Of a stretch of DNA of 35,972 nt, positions 17,667 to 26,482 are shown one piece after another (position 1 is the stretch's first letter; every line of letters begins with the position of its first letter). This DNA comes from an uncultured Lachnospiraceae bacterium (GTDB lineage Bacteria > Bacillota > Clostridia > Lachnospirales > Lachnospiraceae): the NCBI GenBank assembly GCA_946629175.1, contig CAMOXN010000003.1:1-35972 (forward strand). The letters are read 5' to 3'. The position numbers were made by a program, and so were the translations under genes. The notes under the pieces are model-generated. The model was given only the letters and a program-made list of their open reading frames with translations. It was not told the DNA's origin and did no database searches.

Positions 17667-19004
17667 TCAGAAATAAACGGTGCCGAGGATCGGCTTTCCG
17701 CTCTCCGCGATCAGGGCGATCTCTTTGCGCACTGTCTCGTAATCAGACTTTCCGATCTCTTCCGCGAGGATGATCTCATCCATGCCCGCAGCGCTCTTCA
17801 GGGCCTCCGCATCGGTCATGATACCGTGAATATGAACAAAGGCATTTCCGGATCCCGAAGCCGCCGACTTCTTATTCAGGATACCGGCAAGGCTCTCCAG
17901 TCTCTTGTCAGCCGCAGTCCCGACTATACCGATCCTGTGATCCCTGTCCTTTCCGAGCACATTGCCGATCCTGGCGAGTGCATAATCCGCCATTTCAGTC
18001 TTCTGCGCCGCGCTCTTGCCGGAAAGATCCGCCAGCGTCCTGAGTCCGTACTCGCCGTCGATCTCATCCGGAGTAAGGATCACGCCCTTCTGAACGATCC
18101 TTGCCATGAGAACGATCATCGCCAGTATGATTCCGCCCGCAAATCCCACAACTGCCATCTTGATGCCGTTCATGAGCATGTATTTTTTGGAATACTGCGG
18201 CACTGCCGGCGGCTTTACGAGGTTAGTGCTCTGGTTCTGGGCCGTATAGCACGTCGTCTGCAGCTTCGCGAGCGCGTCCTGCTGCTTCTGCTGATAAGAC
18301 TGCAGCGACGTATCCGTGATCGTCTGCGTTCCTTTATTGAAGACCTTGATCGAATAATCGCCCATAGCCGCGGCGATCGCTTTGTGTTTGGTCTCCAGCG
18401 TGCTGAGGACATCATCCCTTATGGCCTCCGCCTCTTCTTCGTTCTCCGAGATCACGGTCAGTCTCATTGTAGCGCCGGTCGATGTCAGCTTGAAAGTAAC
18501 GAGTTCCCTGAGATCGCTGACTGTCATGCCGCGTTTGGAAGCGACTTCATTGAGCGTATTTCCGAAATACACTTCATTATAGAGCGCGTTCTTGACCGCT
18601 GTGATCTCATCCTCCGTAATGCTGCCGTCAGCAGGCGCTGCCACTTTAAGGTCCAGAGTGGCGGTCGGACAGTGATAGGCATCCATCTTCATCTTGGGGG
18701 AATTCTCACAGTAATCCGAGAGGGAGGCAATACTCTCCTGATAATCCGCGATGCTTGTCTTATAGTCCTTTATGGAAGTCTTGTAAGCGTCCAGTTTGGC
18801 CTTATAGTTATCGTACTCCTCGATCATCGAGTCCTTCTGCGACCGGATCGTGAATATCTTGTAACTGCCGAGCAGCCCTCCAAGAAGTATTCCCGCAAGC
18901 AGGATCAGCTTCCAGTTCTTAAGAGCACCTTTGACGAGCCTGAGAAGGCTCACCTGCCTCGTGTTATTCTCTTCCCTGAAATCATAAAACTCTTTCTGTG
19001 TCAC
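17667..19004 (-). CDS. Wzz/chain-length-determinant-like polysaccharide co-polymerase with degenerate C-terminal kinase-like domain
   Basis: TM 'NWKLILLAGILLGGLLGSYKIF', coiled periplasmic region, second TM 'MAVVGFAGGIILAMIVLM', then 'HRIGIVGTAADKRLESLAGIL...' resembling a BY-kinase fold without a Walker A GKS/T. Confidence 0.82.
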   Translation of the reverse strand: MTQKEFYDFREENNTRQVSLLRLVKGALKNWKLILLAGILLGGLLGSYKIFTIRSQKDSMIEEYDNYKAKLDAYKTSIKDYKTSIADYQESIASLSDYCENSPKMKMDAYHCPTATLDLKVAAPADGSITEDEITAVKNALYNEVYFGNTLNEVASKRGMTVSDLRELVTFKLTSTGATMRLTVISENEEEAEAIRDDVLSTLETKHKAIAAAMGDYSIKVFNKGTQTITDTSLQSYQQKQQDALAKLQTTCYTAQNQSTNLVKPPAVPQYSKKYMLMNGIKMAVVGFAGGIILAMIVLMARIVQKGVILTPDEIDGEYGLRTLADLSGKSAAQKTEMADYALARIGNVLGKDRDHRIGIVGTAADKRLESLAGILNKKSAASGSGNAFVHIHGIMTDAEALKSAAGMDEIILAEEIGKSDYETVRKEIALIAESGKPILGTVYF

Positions 19005-19054
19005 GATAGATTCCTTTCCTGCTCATACAGCAATCTGTTTCTTAAGCGGCCGTC

Positions 19055-19978
19055 TCATCGGCCTGTCGAGACCGGGAATGCAGGTCCTTCTTCCTCAGGA
19101 TCCCTCAAATGGTCCCTTCCCATTTCCTCTGTTGTAAGGTCAAAATATTGTCTGCCGCCGCCCGAAGACGAGTCCCAGGTTATATCCATTTCATGCCATG
19201 CGCCGTCCCAGAAAGCGGTGTTCCACACATGGTCCGCCCCGTTCACGGTGCCGGGGATCACGATGCATTCGATCCCGCAGCGGTCCATCAGATACTTCAG
19301 TGCCATGGCATATCCGTCGCAGACCGCGCTTTTTTCGACGATGGCGCCATAGGCCGAGTGTTCATTTATATACGCGGGATCATAGAGCGCTTCTTCCGTA
19401 TAATGCGCATGTCCGGCCAGAGAGTCGTAGATCGATCCCGGATCCGTCCCGCTGCCTTCCGGCGTCTTAAGGCCTTCAAGAAGCTCGTCCGCGGCGTTCG
19501 TGAACCTGTCATTATACTGCGCGATCTCTTCAGGCGACCCGTACAGCGGGATCACCGCGACCGCGTCCGCTGTCTTTACTTCCCCTGTTCCGCATACGCG
19601 GAACTGATAGGAGCGGTCGAGCCAGAACAGTTCCGGGTGGTCATAAAGAAAGCCCTGATAGACGCTGTCGAGCTGCGTTACGGGGATCTGCGACACGCTG
19701 CCCTCTTTCGACAGGATCTCTGTCATCTGCCCGCTGAAAGGATCCTCCGCCGCTCTCCTGAACGCGTCGTACGCGCTCCTGCGGGTATCGTCGAACTGAC
19801 CGTAATACCACTCCTCTGTTTCCTTTACCGGCGTCTCACCGGCCTGTCCGCCCGTTCCGCCGCTTTCAGGGACTGTACCCGGGGAAACGCATGCCGACAG
19901 ACACAGACAGGCAGAGAGGAAAAAGAGCGCGGACATTATCCTTGTAATTATCGGGAATGCGATCTCTCCCCGCTTCAT
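19055..19978 (-). CDS. Transglutaminase-like domain lipoprotein
   Basis: Lipobox 'LCLSACVSP'; Cys/His/Asp triad 'EKSAVCDGYAMALKYL', 'ADHVWNTAFWDGAWHEMDITWD'. ATGA overlap with the upstream flippase. Confidence 0.85.
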   Translation of the reverse strand: MKRGEIAFPIITRIMSALFFLSACLCLSACVSPGTVPESGGTGGQAGETPVKETEEWYYGQFDDTRRSAYDAFRRAAEDPFSGQMTEILSKEGSVSQIPVTQLDSVYQGFLYDHPELFWLDRSYQFRVCGTGEVKTADAVAVIPLYGSPEEIAQYNDRFTNAADELLEGLKTPEGSGTDPGSIYDSLAGHAHYTEEALYDPAYINEHSAYGAIVEKSAVCDGYAMALKYLMDRCGIECIVIPGTVNGADHVWNTAFWDGAWHEMDITWDSSSGGGRQYFDLTTEEMGRDHLRDPEEEGPAFPVSTGR

Positions 19979-21429
19979 CCGGCTTTCTTCTTTCTGCTGA
20001 TGATCTTTCCCATCACGATCTCTGACATGAAGGTATCCCGCAAAAGCACGATCAGCGCGCAATAGACCGCGAAACCGGCCATTACCTCGGCGCAGAGCGC
20101 TATGATATCCGACGCGATGAAACGGTCGAGGATCCGTATGACCGCCAGCATCAGGACCCCTGCGACAAGCTTTTTCCAGCCCTCCCTGAACAGGGTGTCT
20201 GCCGTCAGATAGCCGTTGCAGTGCCTGAAGTACAGGACCGTGATCACCGTTTCCGCGATCAGCGAAGCGACGATAGCCCCGTATCCCCAGAACCGGGGGA
20301 TCAGGATCAGATTGAGCGTAAAGTTAACGATCGCTCCGATTATGATGAACTTCGCGCTGAGCTTCCGGTTCCCGGACGGAGTATAGTACTGCGATCCGAG
20401 GCAGTTGCTCACTCCGATTATGATCACGATCGGGCTCATCAGCACGAGCATCGTGACTACCCTGTCGTAGCCGGCCCCCAGATAGAGCGGCACAAATCTT
20501 CCCGATACGCCGATGAGGCCGAAGCAGATCCCGATCCCCATGAAAAGGATATAATTGATGGAATCCCTGATCCTCTCCCTGATCTCATCATATTTTTCTT
20601 CGGCGAACAGGTAGGCGATCCTCGATCCGAGCACCATGTTGAGCGAGGAAAAGGTGAGCGCTTTCATGATGTTTATGATCTGCATCGTATAGTGGTAGAA
20701 CCCGTTCTCCGCCCGGTTGTTCGTGATCGTGCCGATCAGCATCCTGTCAAGGACAGTATAGACGCTGGTCGCGACGGAGGGGATAAAGTAGATCAGCGTC
20801 TCATGAAAATGATTCCTGAACCTGAGCTTCTTAAAATCCACCTTCGTGATAAAGCGCGGGATATATAGCCACATGGAAAGGTTCCCGAGCATTGTCGAAG
20901 CAGTGATGATGGTAATATACAGAAGCAGATCTTCCGGTCTCCTGACCAAGAGGAACATCAGGATGACGCCCGCCAGTTTACAGATCGCGTTCTTGGAGAC
21001 TGTATACGTGAACTGCTCCATTCCGGCGAAGAACCAGGAAATATCGAACATAGTGGAGAGCAGCCCCATTGTCAGCACAAGGTAGATCACTTTGTACTGC
21101 TTCGCGAACAGAATGAAGACGAACCATACAAGAATGCAGACTGCGGAAGTCATGACCGTCATCAGTTCGATCTCCCAGAACAGCACGCTCCTCTGCTTCT
21201 CGTCATTTCTTACTCTCGCGATCTCCCTCGCCCCGTATGAGGCGGTGCCGAGCGCCGCGAACATCGCGAAATAGGTCTGTATGGAATTTGTAAAATCGTA
21301 GACGCCGCTCTGGTCAGGTCCGAGGACTCTCGCTATATAAGGCGCCGTGATCATCGGCAGGATGACCAGCAGGATCTGGTAGAGCGTGCTTATCGCTATA
21401 TTTTTCTTAAGACTCGGCTGCGTACTCAA
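19975..21429 (-). CDS. Wzx-like polysaccharide flippase (MATE/MVF superfamily)
   Basis: 'LSTQPSLKKNIAISTLYQILLVILPMITAPYIARVLGPDQSGVYDF'. TTG start at 21429 after GAGG, overlapping the upstream ORF; the ORF track start at 21570 is probably too long. Confidence 0.87.
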   Translation of the reverse strand: MSTQPSLKKNIAISTLYQILLVILPMITAPYIARVLGPDQSGVYDFTNSIQTYFAMFAALGTASYGAREIARVRNDEKQRSVLFWEIELMTVMTSAVCILVWFVFILFAKQYKVIYLVLTMGLLSTMFDISWFFAGMEQFTYTVSKNAICKLAGVILMFLLVRRPEDLLLYITIITASTMLGNLSMWLYIPRFITKVDFKKLRFRNHFHETLIYFIPSVATSVYTVLDRMLIGTITNNRAENGFYHYTMQIINIMKALTFSSLNMVLGSRIAYLFAEEKYDEIRERIRDSINYILFMGIGICFGLIGVSGRFVPLYLGAGYDRVVTMLVLMSPIVIIIGVSNCLGSQYYTPSGNRKLSAKFIIIGAIVNFTLNLILIPRFWGYGAIVASLIAETVITVLYFRHCNGYLTADTLFREGWKKLVAGVLMLAVIRILDRFIASDIIALCAEVMAGFAVYCALIVLLRDTFMSEIVMGKIISRKKKAG

Positions 21430-22684
21430 TTCGTTTCCTCTTGTCCCTTCGTCGTACCCCTTCTTTCTGCCTGTGCCACTTGATGAGATCCAGCGCGTAC
21501 CAGATCGCGAGGAGACTTCCGTTCTCTGCCGGGGACAGAAGAAGATTGTTGAACATGGAGTAGACCGCAATGCATATGAGCCAGATCGCGAGGACCTTGT
21601 CCCTCTCTATGATGGCGGCGTACAGAATGACGCTGTAGTACACAAGGATCATGATCAGCACGATCAGACCGTAATTGAGAAGGTTCTTGATATATCCGCT
21701 GTCGATATAAAAATAGGAGCCCTTGGTGCTGTCCGTATTCTCGACGATCTGGATGCCGAACAGATGCACGCCGTACCTTGTGATCCCCTTGTAAGCAAGG
21801 CTGATCCTGTTATGCGTCATCTGGTCGAGCGTTTTGATCAGGCGCGTTTTCTTGCCGTATTCCAGGCAGAGCCAATAGGATGCGGCCGCAGCAGCGGGGA
21901 ACAGGACCACCGACAGGAGCCTGTTGATCTTGCTGTTCCTCAGTTCAATGATCCTCAGTTTAATGACGACAGTATACAGAAAAAGGAACAGCAGCCCGAT
22001 CAGGAACGGAAGTGAAGTGTCCGTGTTGATGTAGAGCCAGACCTGCAATGCGGTAAAGAATATGAGTATCAGCCACGGGACTTCCCTGCGTTTAGCGTAA
22101 TTGCCCCCCGCGCCGCGTCGGTCCGGATCTGTGTAAGCGAACATACAGCAGTACGGGATATTGTTGAAATAGATCGCCGGGAACGAGACATAATTGAAGT
22201 TCAGGTATTCCCTGACTCTCTCTCTGTAGACCTGTCTTGAGACAGAGTAGATGCCTATCCTGTCGATCAGCACAGGTATGGACCACAGCGCGATACACGT
22301 CCACAGCATCACCTTGCAGATCTTCCGGAATGAAATGTCCTTGGCCCCGTAGATAAGAAGGAGGACCTGGATCAGGGGCATTCCCGTATTGACAGTCCTC
22401 TGTACGACTATGAAAACGGCGGCCGCGGCAAGGATCACCTCTATCACTCTCCTGTTGACGGACTTTTCCGTGAGCAGGATCTTGACCATAAAAATAAGCA
22501 TGCAAAAATAGCGTACGGCTGTCATAAGCTTTCCGCTATAAAAGTCAGCATATATGGTCCTGGTGATATAGAACTGCATGAGCCACAGGACAAGTCCGGT
22601 ATAGTAGAGGATCTCGCCGAAACTGATCGTGATCCTGTTCAGATCGGACCTGACCGTAGCCTGCCGGTAATCGTTTATTACCAT
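21407..22684 (-). CDS. Multi-TM polysaccharide polymerase (Wzy/O-antigen ligase-like)
   Basis: 425-aa polytopic membrane protein between a flippase and a DUF4422 gene; assignment rests on topology and context. Confidence 0.6.
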   Translation of the reverse strand: MVINDYRQATVRSDLNRITISFGEILYYTGLVLWLMQFYITRTIYADFYSGKLMTAVRYFCMLIFMVKILLTEKSVNRRVIEVILAAAAVFIVVQRTVNTGMPLIQVLLLIYGAKDISFRKICKVMLWTCIALWSIPVLIDRIGIYSVSRQVYRERVREYLNFNYVSFPAIYFNNIPYCCMFAYTDPDRRGAGGNYAKRREVPWLILIFFTALQVWLYINTDTSLPFLIGLLFLFLYTVVIKLRIIELRNSKINRLLSVVLFPAAAAASYWLCLEYGKKTRLIKTLDQMTHNRISLAYKGITRYGVHLFGIQIVENTDSTKGSYFYIDSGYIKNLLNYGLIVLIMILVYYSVILYAAIIERDKVLAIWLICIAVYSMFNNLLLSPAENGSLLAIWYALDLIKWHRQKEGVRRRDKRKRIEYAAES

Positions 22685-22711
22685 GTAGATCCGTCCTCGA
22701 AAGCCGTCAGG

Positions 22712-23542
22712 TCAAAAACTTCCGGTATACTTTTTGTTGAAGAATTTCGCTTTCAGGAAAGAGATACCCTTCCTGACCCAGTCGACCTTTTCAATATACA
22801 CGAGCGGAAGGACCTTGACGGAAGATGTACTGATCGCGCCGGTCTCGATCTGCCTGTCAAGCCAGACATTAAAGATGATCTCGCTGATCCTGCCGTAGAG
22901 ACGTCCTTCGAACGCGTCAAGCAGACTGTCATCGATCCTGGTCTCCAGTTCTTCCAGGATATCGAACAGCCATGTGCAGTAAATGTTGAAATGATCGCGG
23001 TCCATGATCATCATATTGAACATGTAGCCGTGCGTCTGGTCCAGCACCTTGTCATAAGACGCGAGGTATTCCGGATACCGCTCCGAAAGGATCGCTCTCG
23101 TCGCATCCAGGTGCTCCGCATAATGAGTGTGCGCGTAATGGGAATACAGCGTCTCGATCATATAGCGCTGAGGCTTGGGAACAAAGACCTCATACTTCCC
23201 GAGCATGGGTTCAAGTTCCCTGCTTGTCAGAATGCGGTCGAACAGGTCCTTTCCCTTGTTCTTGCCGCCAAAATACCGCCTGTAGTGTACAAGGCCTATA
23301 TAATCGCTGTTCAGGTTCTTCCATGCCCAGTAAATCCCGGTCAGCTCACAGTACCTCGGATTCTTCAGAGAGATATTATCTCCTTCGTTATCCTTCTGGT
23401 AGCCAAAGTCAAGAGGATTTCCCATAGCATCGCGTTTCCCCTCCGCTCCGACATGGACCGGAAGATAAAGCGGGTCCTTGGGCATTCTGTATTTTTTATG
23501 CGTAGCTACGACAATAGTAGCAGTGAAAGGTTTCTCTGACAT
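22712..23542 (-). CDS. DUF4422-type (putative glycosyltransferase, capsular polysaccharide) protein
   Basis: 'IVVATHKKYRMPKDPLYLPVHVGAEGK...DNEGDNISLKNPRYCELTGIYWAWKNLNSDYIGLVHYRRYF' is the DUF4422 signature. Confidence 0.85.
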   Translation of the reverse strand: MSEKPFTATIVVATHKKYRMPKDPLYLPVHVGAEGKRDAMGNPLDFGYQKDNEGDNISLKNPRYCELTGIYWAWKNLNSDYIGLVHYRRYFGGKNKGKDLFDRILTSRELEPMLGKYEVFVPKPQRYMIETLYSHYAHTHYAEHLDATRAILSERYPEYLASYDKVLDQTHGYMFNMMIMDRDHFNIYCTWLFDILEELETRIDDSLLDAFEGRLYGRISEIIFNVWLDRQIETGAISTSSVKVLPLVYIEKVDWVRKGISFLKAKFFNKKYTGSF

Positions 23543-23617
23543 TTCTGACTCCAAAGCGATTGATAGTTTACCATTTCAATACTATCACACCGCAGTGCTC
23601 TTTTTCAATATCAAGAC

Positions 23618-24661
23618 TTAATAAAAGAAACAGGCATCTCCGAACGAGAAAAATCTGTATTTTTCCTCAATTGCCTTTTTGTAGGCGCCGAGCACATTCT
23701 CCCGCCCGGCGAACGCCGATACCAGCATCACGAGCGTGGATTCGGGGAGATGGAAATTCGTTATGAGAGCATCCATTACCCTGAACCTGTAACCGGGATA
23801 GATAAAGATCGACGTGTCGTCCGCGCCGGCTCTCACGATCCCGTCCTGATCCGCGGCGCTCTCTACCGTCCTGCACGCGGTCGTGCCGACGCAGATCACC
23901 CGGCGCCCTTCCTCGTGCGTCCGGTTGATGAGTCCTGCCGCTTCCTCAGAGACATTATACCATTCCGTATGCATATGGTGCGCAGTGACATCGTCGACCT
24001 TGACGGGCCTGAAAGTCCCAAGGCCCACATGCAGCGTCACGAAGGCTGTCCTGACCCCTTTCATCCGGATCTCTTCAAGAAGGTCCTGTGTAAAGTGGAG
24101 GCCCGCCGTAGGCGCTGCCGCGCTTCCCTCGTATCTGGCATAGACCGTCTGGTATCTGTTCTTATCCTGAAGCTTATGCGTGATATAGGGAGGAAGCGGC
24201 ATTTCTCCCAGCTTGTCCAGGATCTCTTCGAAGATCCCCTCATATTCGAATTCGACAAGGCGGTTCCCCCCGTCGAGTACGTCCAGGATCACAGCCCTCA
24301 GCGAGCCGTCCCCGAAAGAAACGCGCGCGCCGGGCCTGAGCTTTTTACCCGGTCTTACGAGCGTCTCCCATTGTCTGTCGCCAAGCCGCTTTAACAGCAG
24401 GATCTCCACACCGGCTCCGGTCCCTTCCTTGGTCCCAAGGAGCCTCGCGGGGATCACCTTGGTGTCGTTGAGGACGAGCGTATCTCCCGGCTGCAGGTAC
24501 TCGATAATGTCCCTGAATATCCTGTGTTCGATCTCGCCGGTCCGCCTGTCCATGACAAGGAGCCTGGAAGACGTCCTGTCCGCGAGGGGGTCCTGCGCGA
24601 TCAGTTCCTGCGGGAGGTCAAAATAGTAATCTGATGTCTTAAGTCCGGTTATCTGTTCCAT
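23618..24661 (-). CDS. queA: S-adenosylmethionine:tRNA ribosyltransferase-isomerase
   Basis: '[30 protein letters not shown]', '[15 protein letters not shown]', '[12 protein letters not shown]', '[21 protein letters not shown]'. Confidence 0.97.
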   Translation of the reverse strand: MEQITGLKTSDYYFDLPQELIAQDPLADRTSSRLLVMDRRTGEIEHRIFRDIIEYLQPGDTLVLNDTKVIPARLLGTKEGTGAGVEILLLKRLGDRQWETLVRPGKKLRPGARVSFGDGSLRAVILDVLDGGNRLVEFEYEGIFEEILDKLGEMPLPPYITHKLQDKNRYQTVYARYEGSAAAPTAGLHFTQDLLEEIRMKGVRTAFVTLHVGLGTFRPVKVDDVTAHHMHTEWYNVSEEAAGLINRTHEEGRRVICVGTTACRTVESAADQDGIVRAGADDTSIFIYPGYRFRVMDALITNFHLPESTLVMLVSAFAGRENVLGAYKKAIEEKYRFFSFGDACFFY

Positions 24662-24774
24662 ATGATCTCTTTTACTGTCTTTTCAGACCGTTCATGCCTT
24701 TCCGTTCTCATTTCCCGCTGTTTCCCGCCGCTCATGACTCCGGGATCTCAATGGATCCAGAATGATCATTAAGA

Positions 24775-26211
24775 TCAGGTATTCGTAAAGGAGGCTCCCT
24801 GAAGAAAAGCTTTATAGCCGCGGTATGCCTCGAAAAGGTCTGCCTTGTTCACTGCTTCCCAGGGAGCATGCATGCTCAGTACCGGGACGCCGCAGTCGAC
24901 TACGTTCATCCCGTAGAGCGAGAGGATGTAGGCGATCGTTCCGCCGCCTCCCTGATCGACCCTGCCGACTTCCGCTGTCTGGGAACAGACCGACGCTCTC
25001 TCGAACAGGTCCCTGAGATAAGCGATATATTCCGCGTTCGCGTCATTAGAGCCTGCCTTGCCGCGGCTTCCGGTGAATTTGTGGAAGACCATTCCTTTTC
25101 CGAGGTAAGCCGTGTTCTTCTTTTCAAACGAGGAAGCAAAGGAAGGGTCGAAGGCAGCTCCCACGTCCGCGGACAGCATGCAGCTGTTCGCGAGCGCCCT
25201 GCGAAGCCCCAGTTCGCTGTAGGAACCGCAGAGGTCCATGACTTCCGCCAGCGTGTTCTCGAAGAACCTGGACCGCATTCCGGTCGCGCCGACGCTTCCG
25301 ATCTCCTCTTTGTCGACAAGCAGTGTGCAGCTCGTCCGCTGAAGCCCGTGCGACTCCATCTGCGCCCTGTGGGAAGCATAGGCGCAGACCCGGTCGTCCT
25401 GTCCGTACCCCAGGATCATGCTCCTGTCGAACCCCGCGTCCCTGGGCCTGCCTGCCGGTACGATCTCAAGCTCCGCGGATTCGAAATCGGCTTCCGTGAT
25501 CCCGTACATATCCTCAAGGATCTTCAGGACGGATCTCATGACCGCGTCCTTGCCGTTGTCCTTCTCTTTGCTGTCCCTGCCCGCCTCTGTGCCGGCATCG
25601 AAGACGATCGGCCTGTTGCCGATGACCACATCGAGCGCTTCTCCTTCAATGACCGTTGAGCCCGGTCTCTTGAGCTGGTCCGCCGACAGGTGGACCAGAA
25701 GATCGGAGACAAAGAAAACAGGGTCGTCCTCATCTTCCCCGATGTTCACGATCACTGTCTCGCCGCTCTTTTTGACAATTACGCCGTGGATCGCGAGAGG
25801 CAGCGCGACATACTGGTATTTTTTGATCCCGCCGTAATAATGCGTATCCAGGTACGCGATCCCGCTGTCCTCGTACACAGGGTTCTGTTTGACGTCGAGG
25901 CGCGGGGAGTCGATATGCGCGCCCAGAATGTTCAGGCCGCTCTCAATAGGCTCGCTCCCGATCTCAAAGAGAGCTACGGATTTATTCATCCAGACGCTGT
26001 AGACCCGGCCGCCCGCGGCAAGAGTCTTCCGCTCTCTGCGCGCCTCAGACAGTTCAATGTATCCGTTCTCTTCCGCCTCGTTGACGATCCTGTCGACGCA
26101 CTCCCGTTCCGTCTTGCAGTTCCCGAGAAAATCCTTGTAATCATCCGCGAAATCCATGCAGGATCCGCGCATGCTCAGGTCATATGTGTTCCACGCGTTC
26201 GTTCTCTCCAT
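24775..26211 (-). CDS. M18 family aminopeptidase
   Basis: 'LGAHIDSPRLDVKQNPVYED', 'DKEEIGSVGATGMRSRFFENTL', 'SADVGAAFDPSFASSFEKKN', 'MHAPWEAVNKADL'. Confidence 0.93.
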   Translation of the reverse strand: MERTNAWNTYDLSMRGSCMDFADDYKDFLGNCKTERECVDRIVNEAEENGYIELSEARRERKTLAAGGRVYSVWMNKSVALFEIGSEPIESGLNILGAHIDSPRLDVKQNPVYEDSGIAYLDTHYYGGIKKYQYVALPLAIHGVIVKKSGETVIVNIGEDEDDPVFFVSDLLVHLSADQLKRPGSTVIEGEALDVVIGNRPIVFDAGTEAGRDSKEKDNGKDAVMRSVLKILEDMYGITEADFESAELEIVPAGRPRDAGFDRSMILGYGQDDRVCAYASHRAQMESHGLQRTSCTLLVDKEEIGSVGATGMRSRFFENTLAEVMDLCGSYSELGLRRALANSCMLSADVGAAFDPSFASSFEKKNTAYLGKGMVFHKFTGSRGKAGSNDANAEYIAYLRDLFERASVCSQTAEVGRVDQGGGGTIAYILSLYGMNVVDCGVPVLSMHAPWEAVNKADLFEAYRGYKAFLQGASFTNT

Positions 26212-26256
26212 AAACTAAGAATCAACCTTTCCACCCGTCTGAAATGGGCATAAGAA

Positions 26257-26446
26257 TGCCTGAAACGTCGCCTTCCGTATTTTGACTCCTAGCACATGGC
26301 CAGGTGGGTGTCCGCAGCTCAGACCTTTGCCTTCCACTGGCAGCGCGGGTGCGCCGGAGGCATGACAGCCGTAAGAGCAATATAAGATTCCCGTTTAAAG
26401 TAATTGTAGGTTCAAAATAACGGAAAATTTGGACCTTTCAGGCACT
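26257..26446 (-). ncRNA. ssrS: Probable 6S RNA
   Basis: About 190 nt; closing stem TGCCTGAAA/TTTCAGGCA, then TTCCGT(T)ATTTTGA/TCAAAATACGGAA and CCTA/TAGG; large central bubble; apical stem; 'GCTGCGGACACCCACCTG' in the 3' bubble strand resembles the E. coli 6S 'CTGCGACGACACATTCACCT' segment. Confidence 0.68.
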
Positions 26447-26476
26447 TTTATTATATCATATTATTTCGATCCGCAC
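26447..26476 (-). promoter_or_regulatory. Promoter for 6S-like RNA (TTGTGC-N17-TATAAT)
   Basis: Minus strand TATAAT about 7 nt upstream of the closing stem; TTGTGC 17 nt further upstream. Confidence 0.65.
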
Positions 26477-26482
26477 AACTTA

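Noticed and set aside
17649-19352. 567-aa ORF on the + strand antisense to the wzz-like gene
   Set aside because: Shadow ORF in GC-rich third-position context: no recognisable domain, Arg/His/Leu-rich composition typical of antisense frames, fully covered by a well-supported minus-strand gene.
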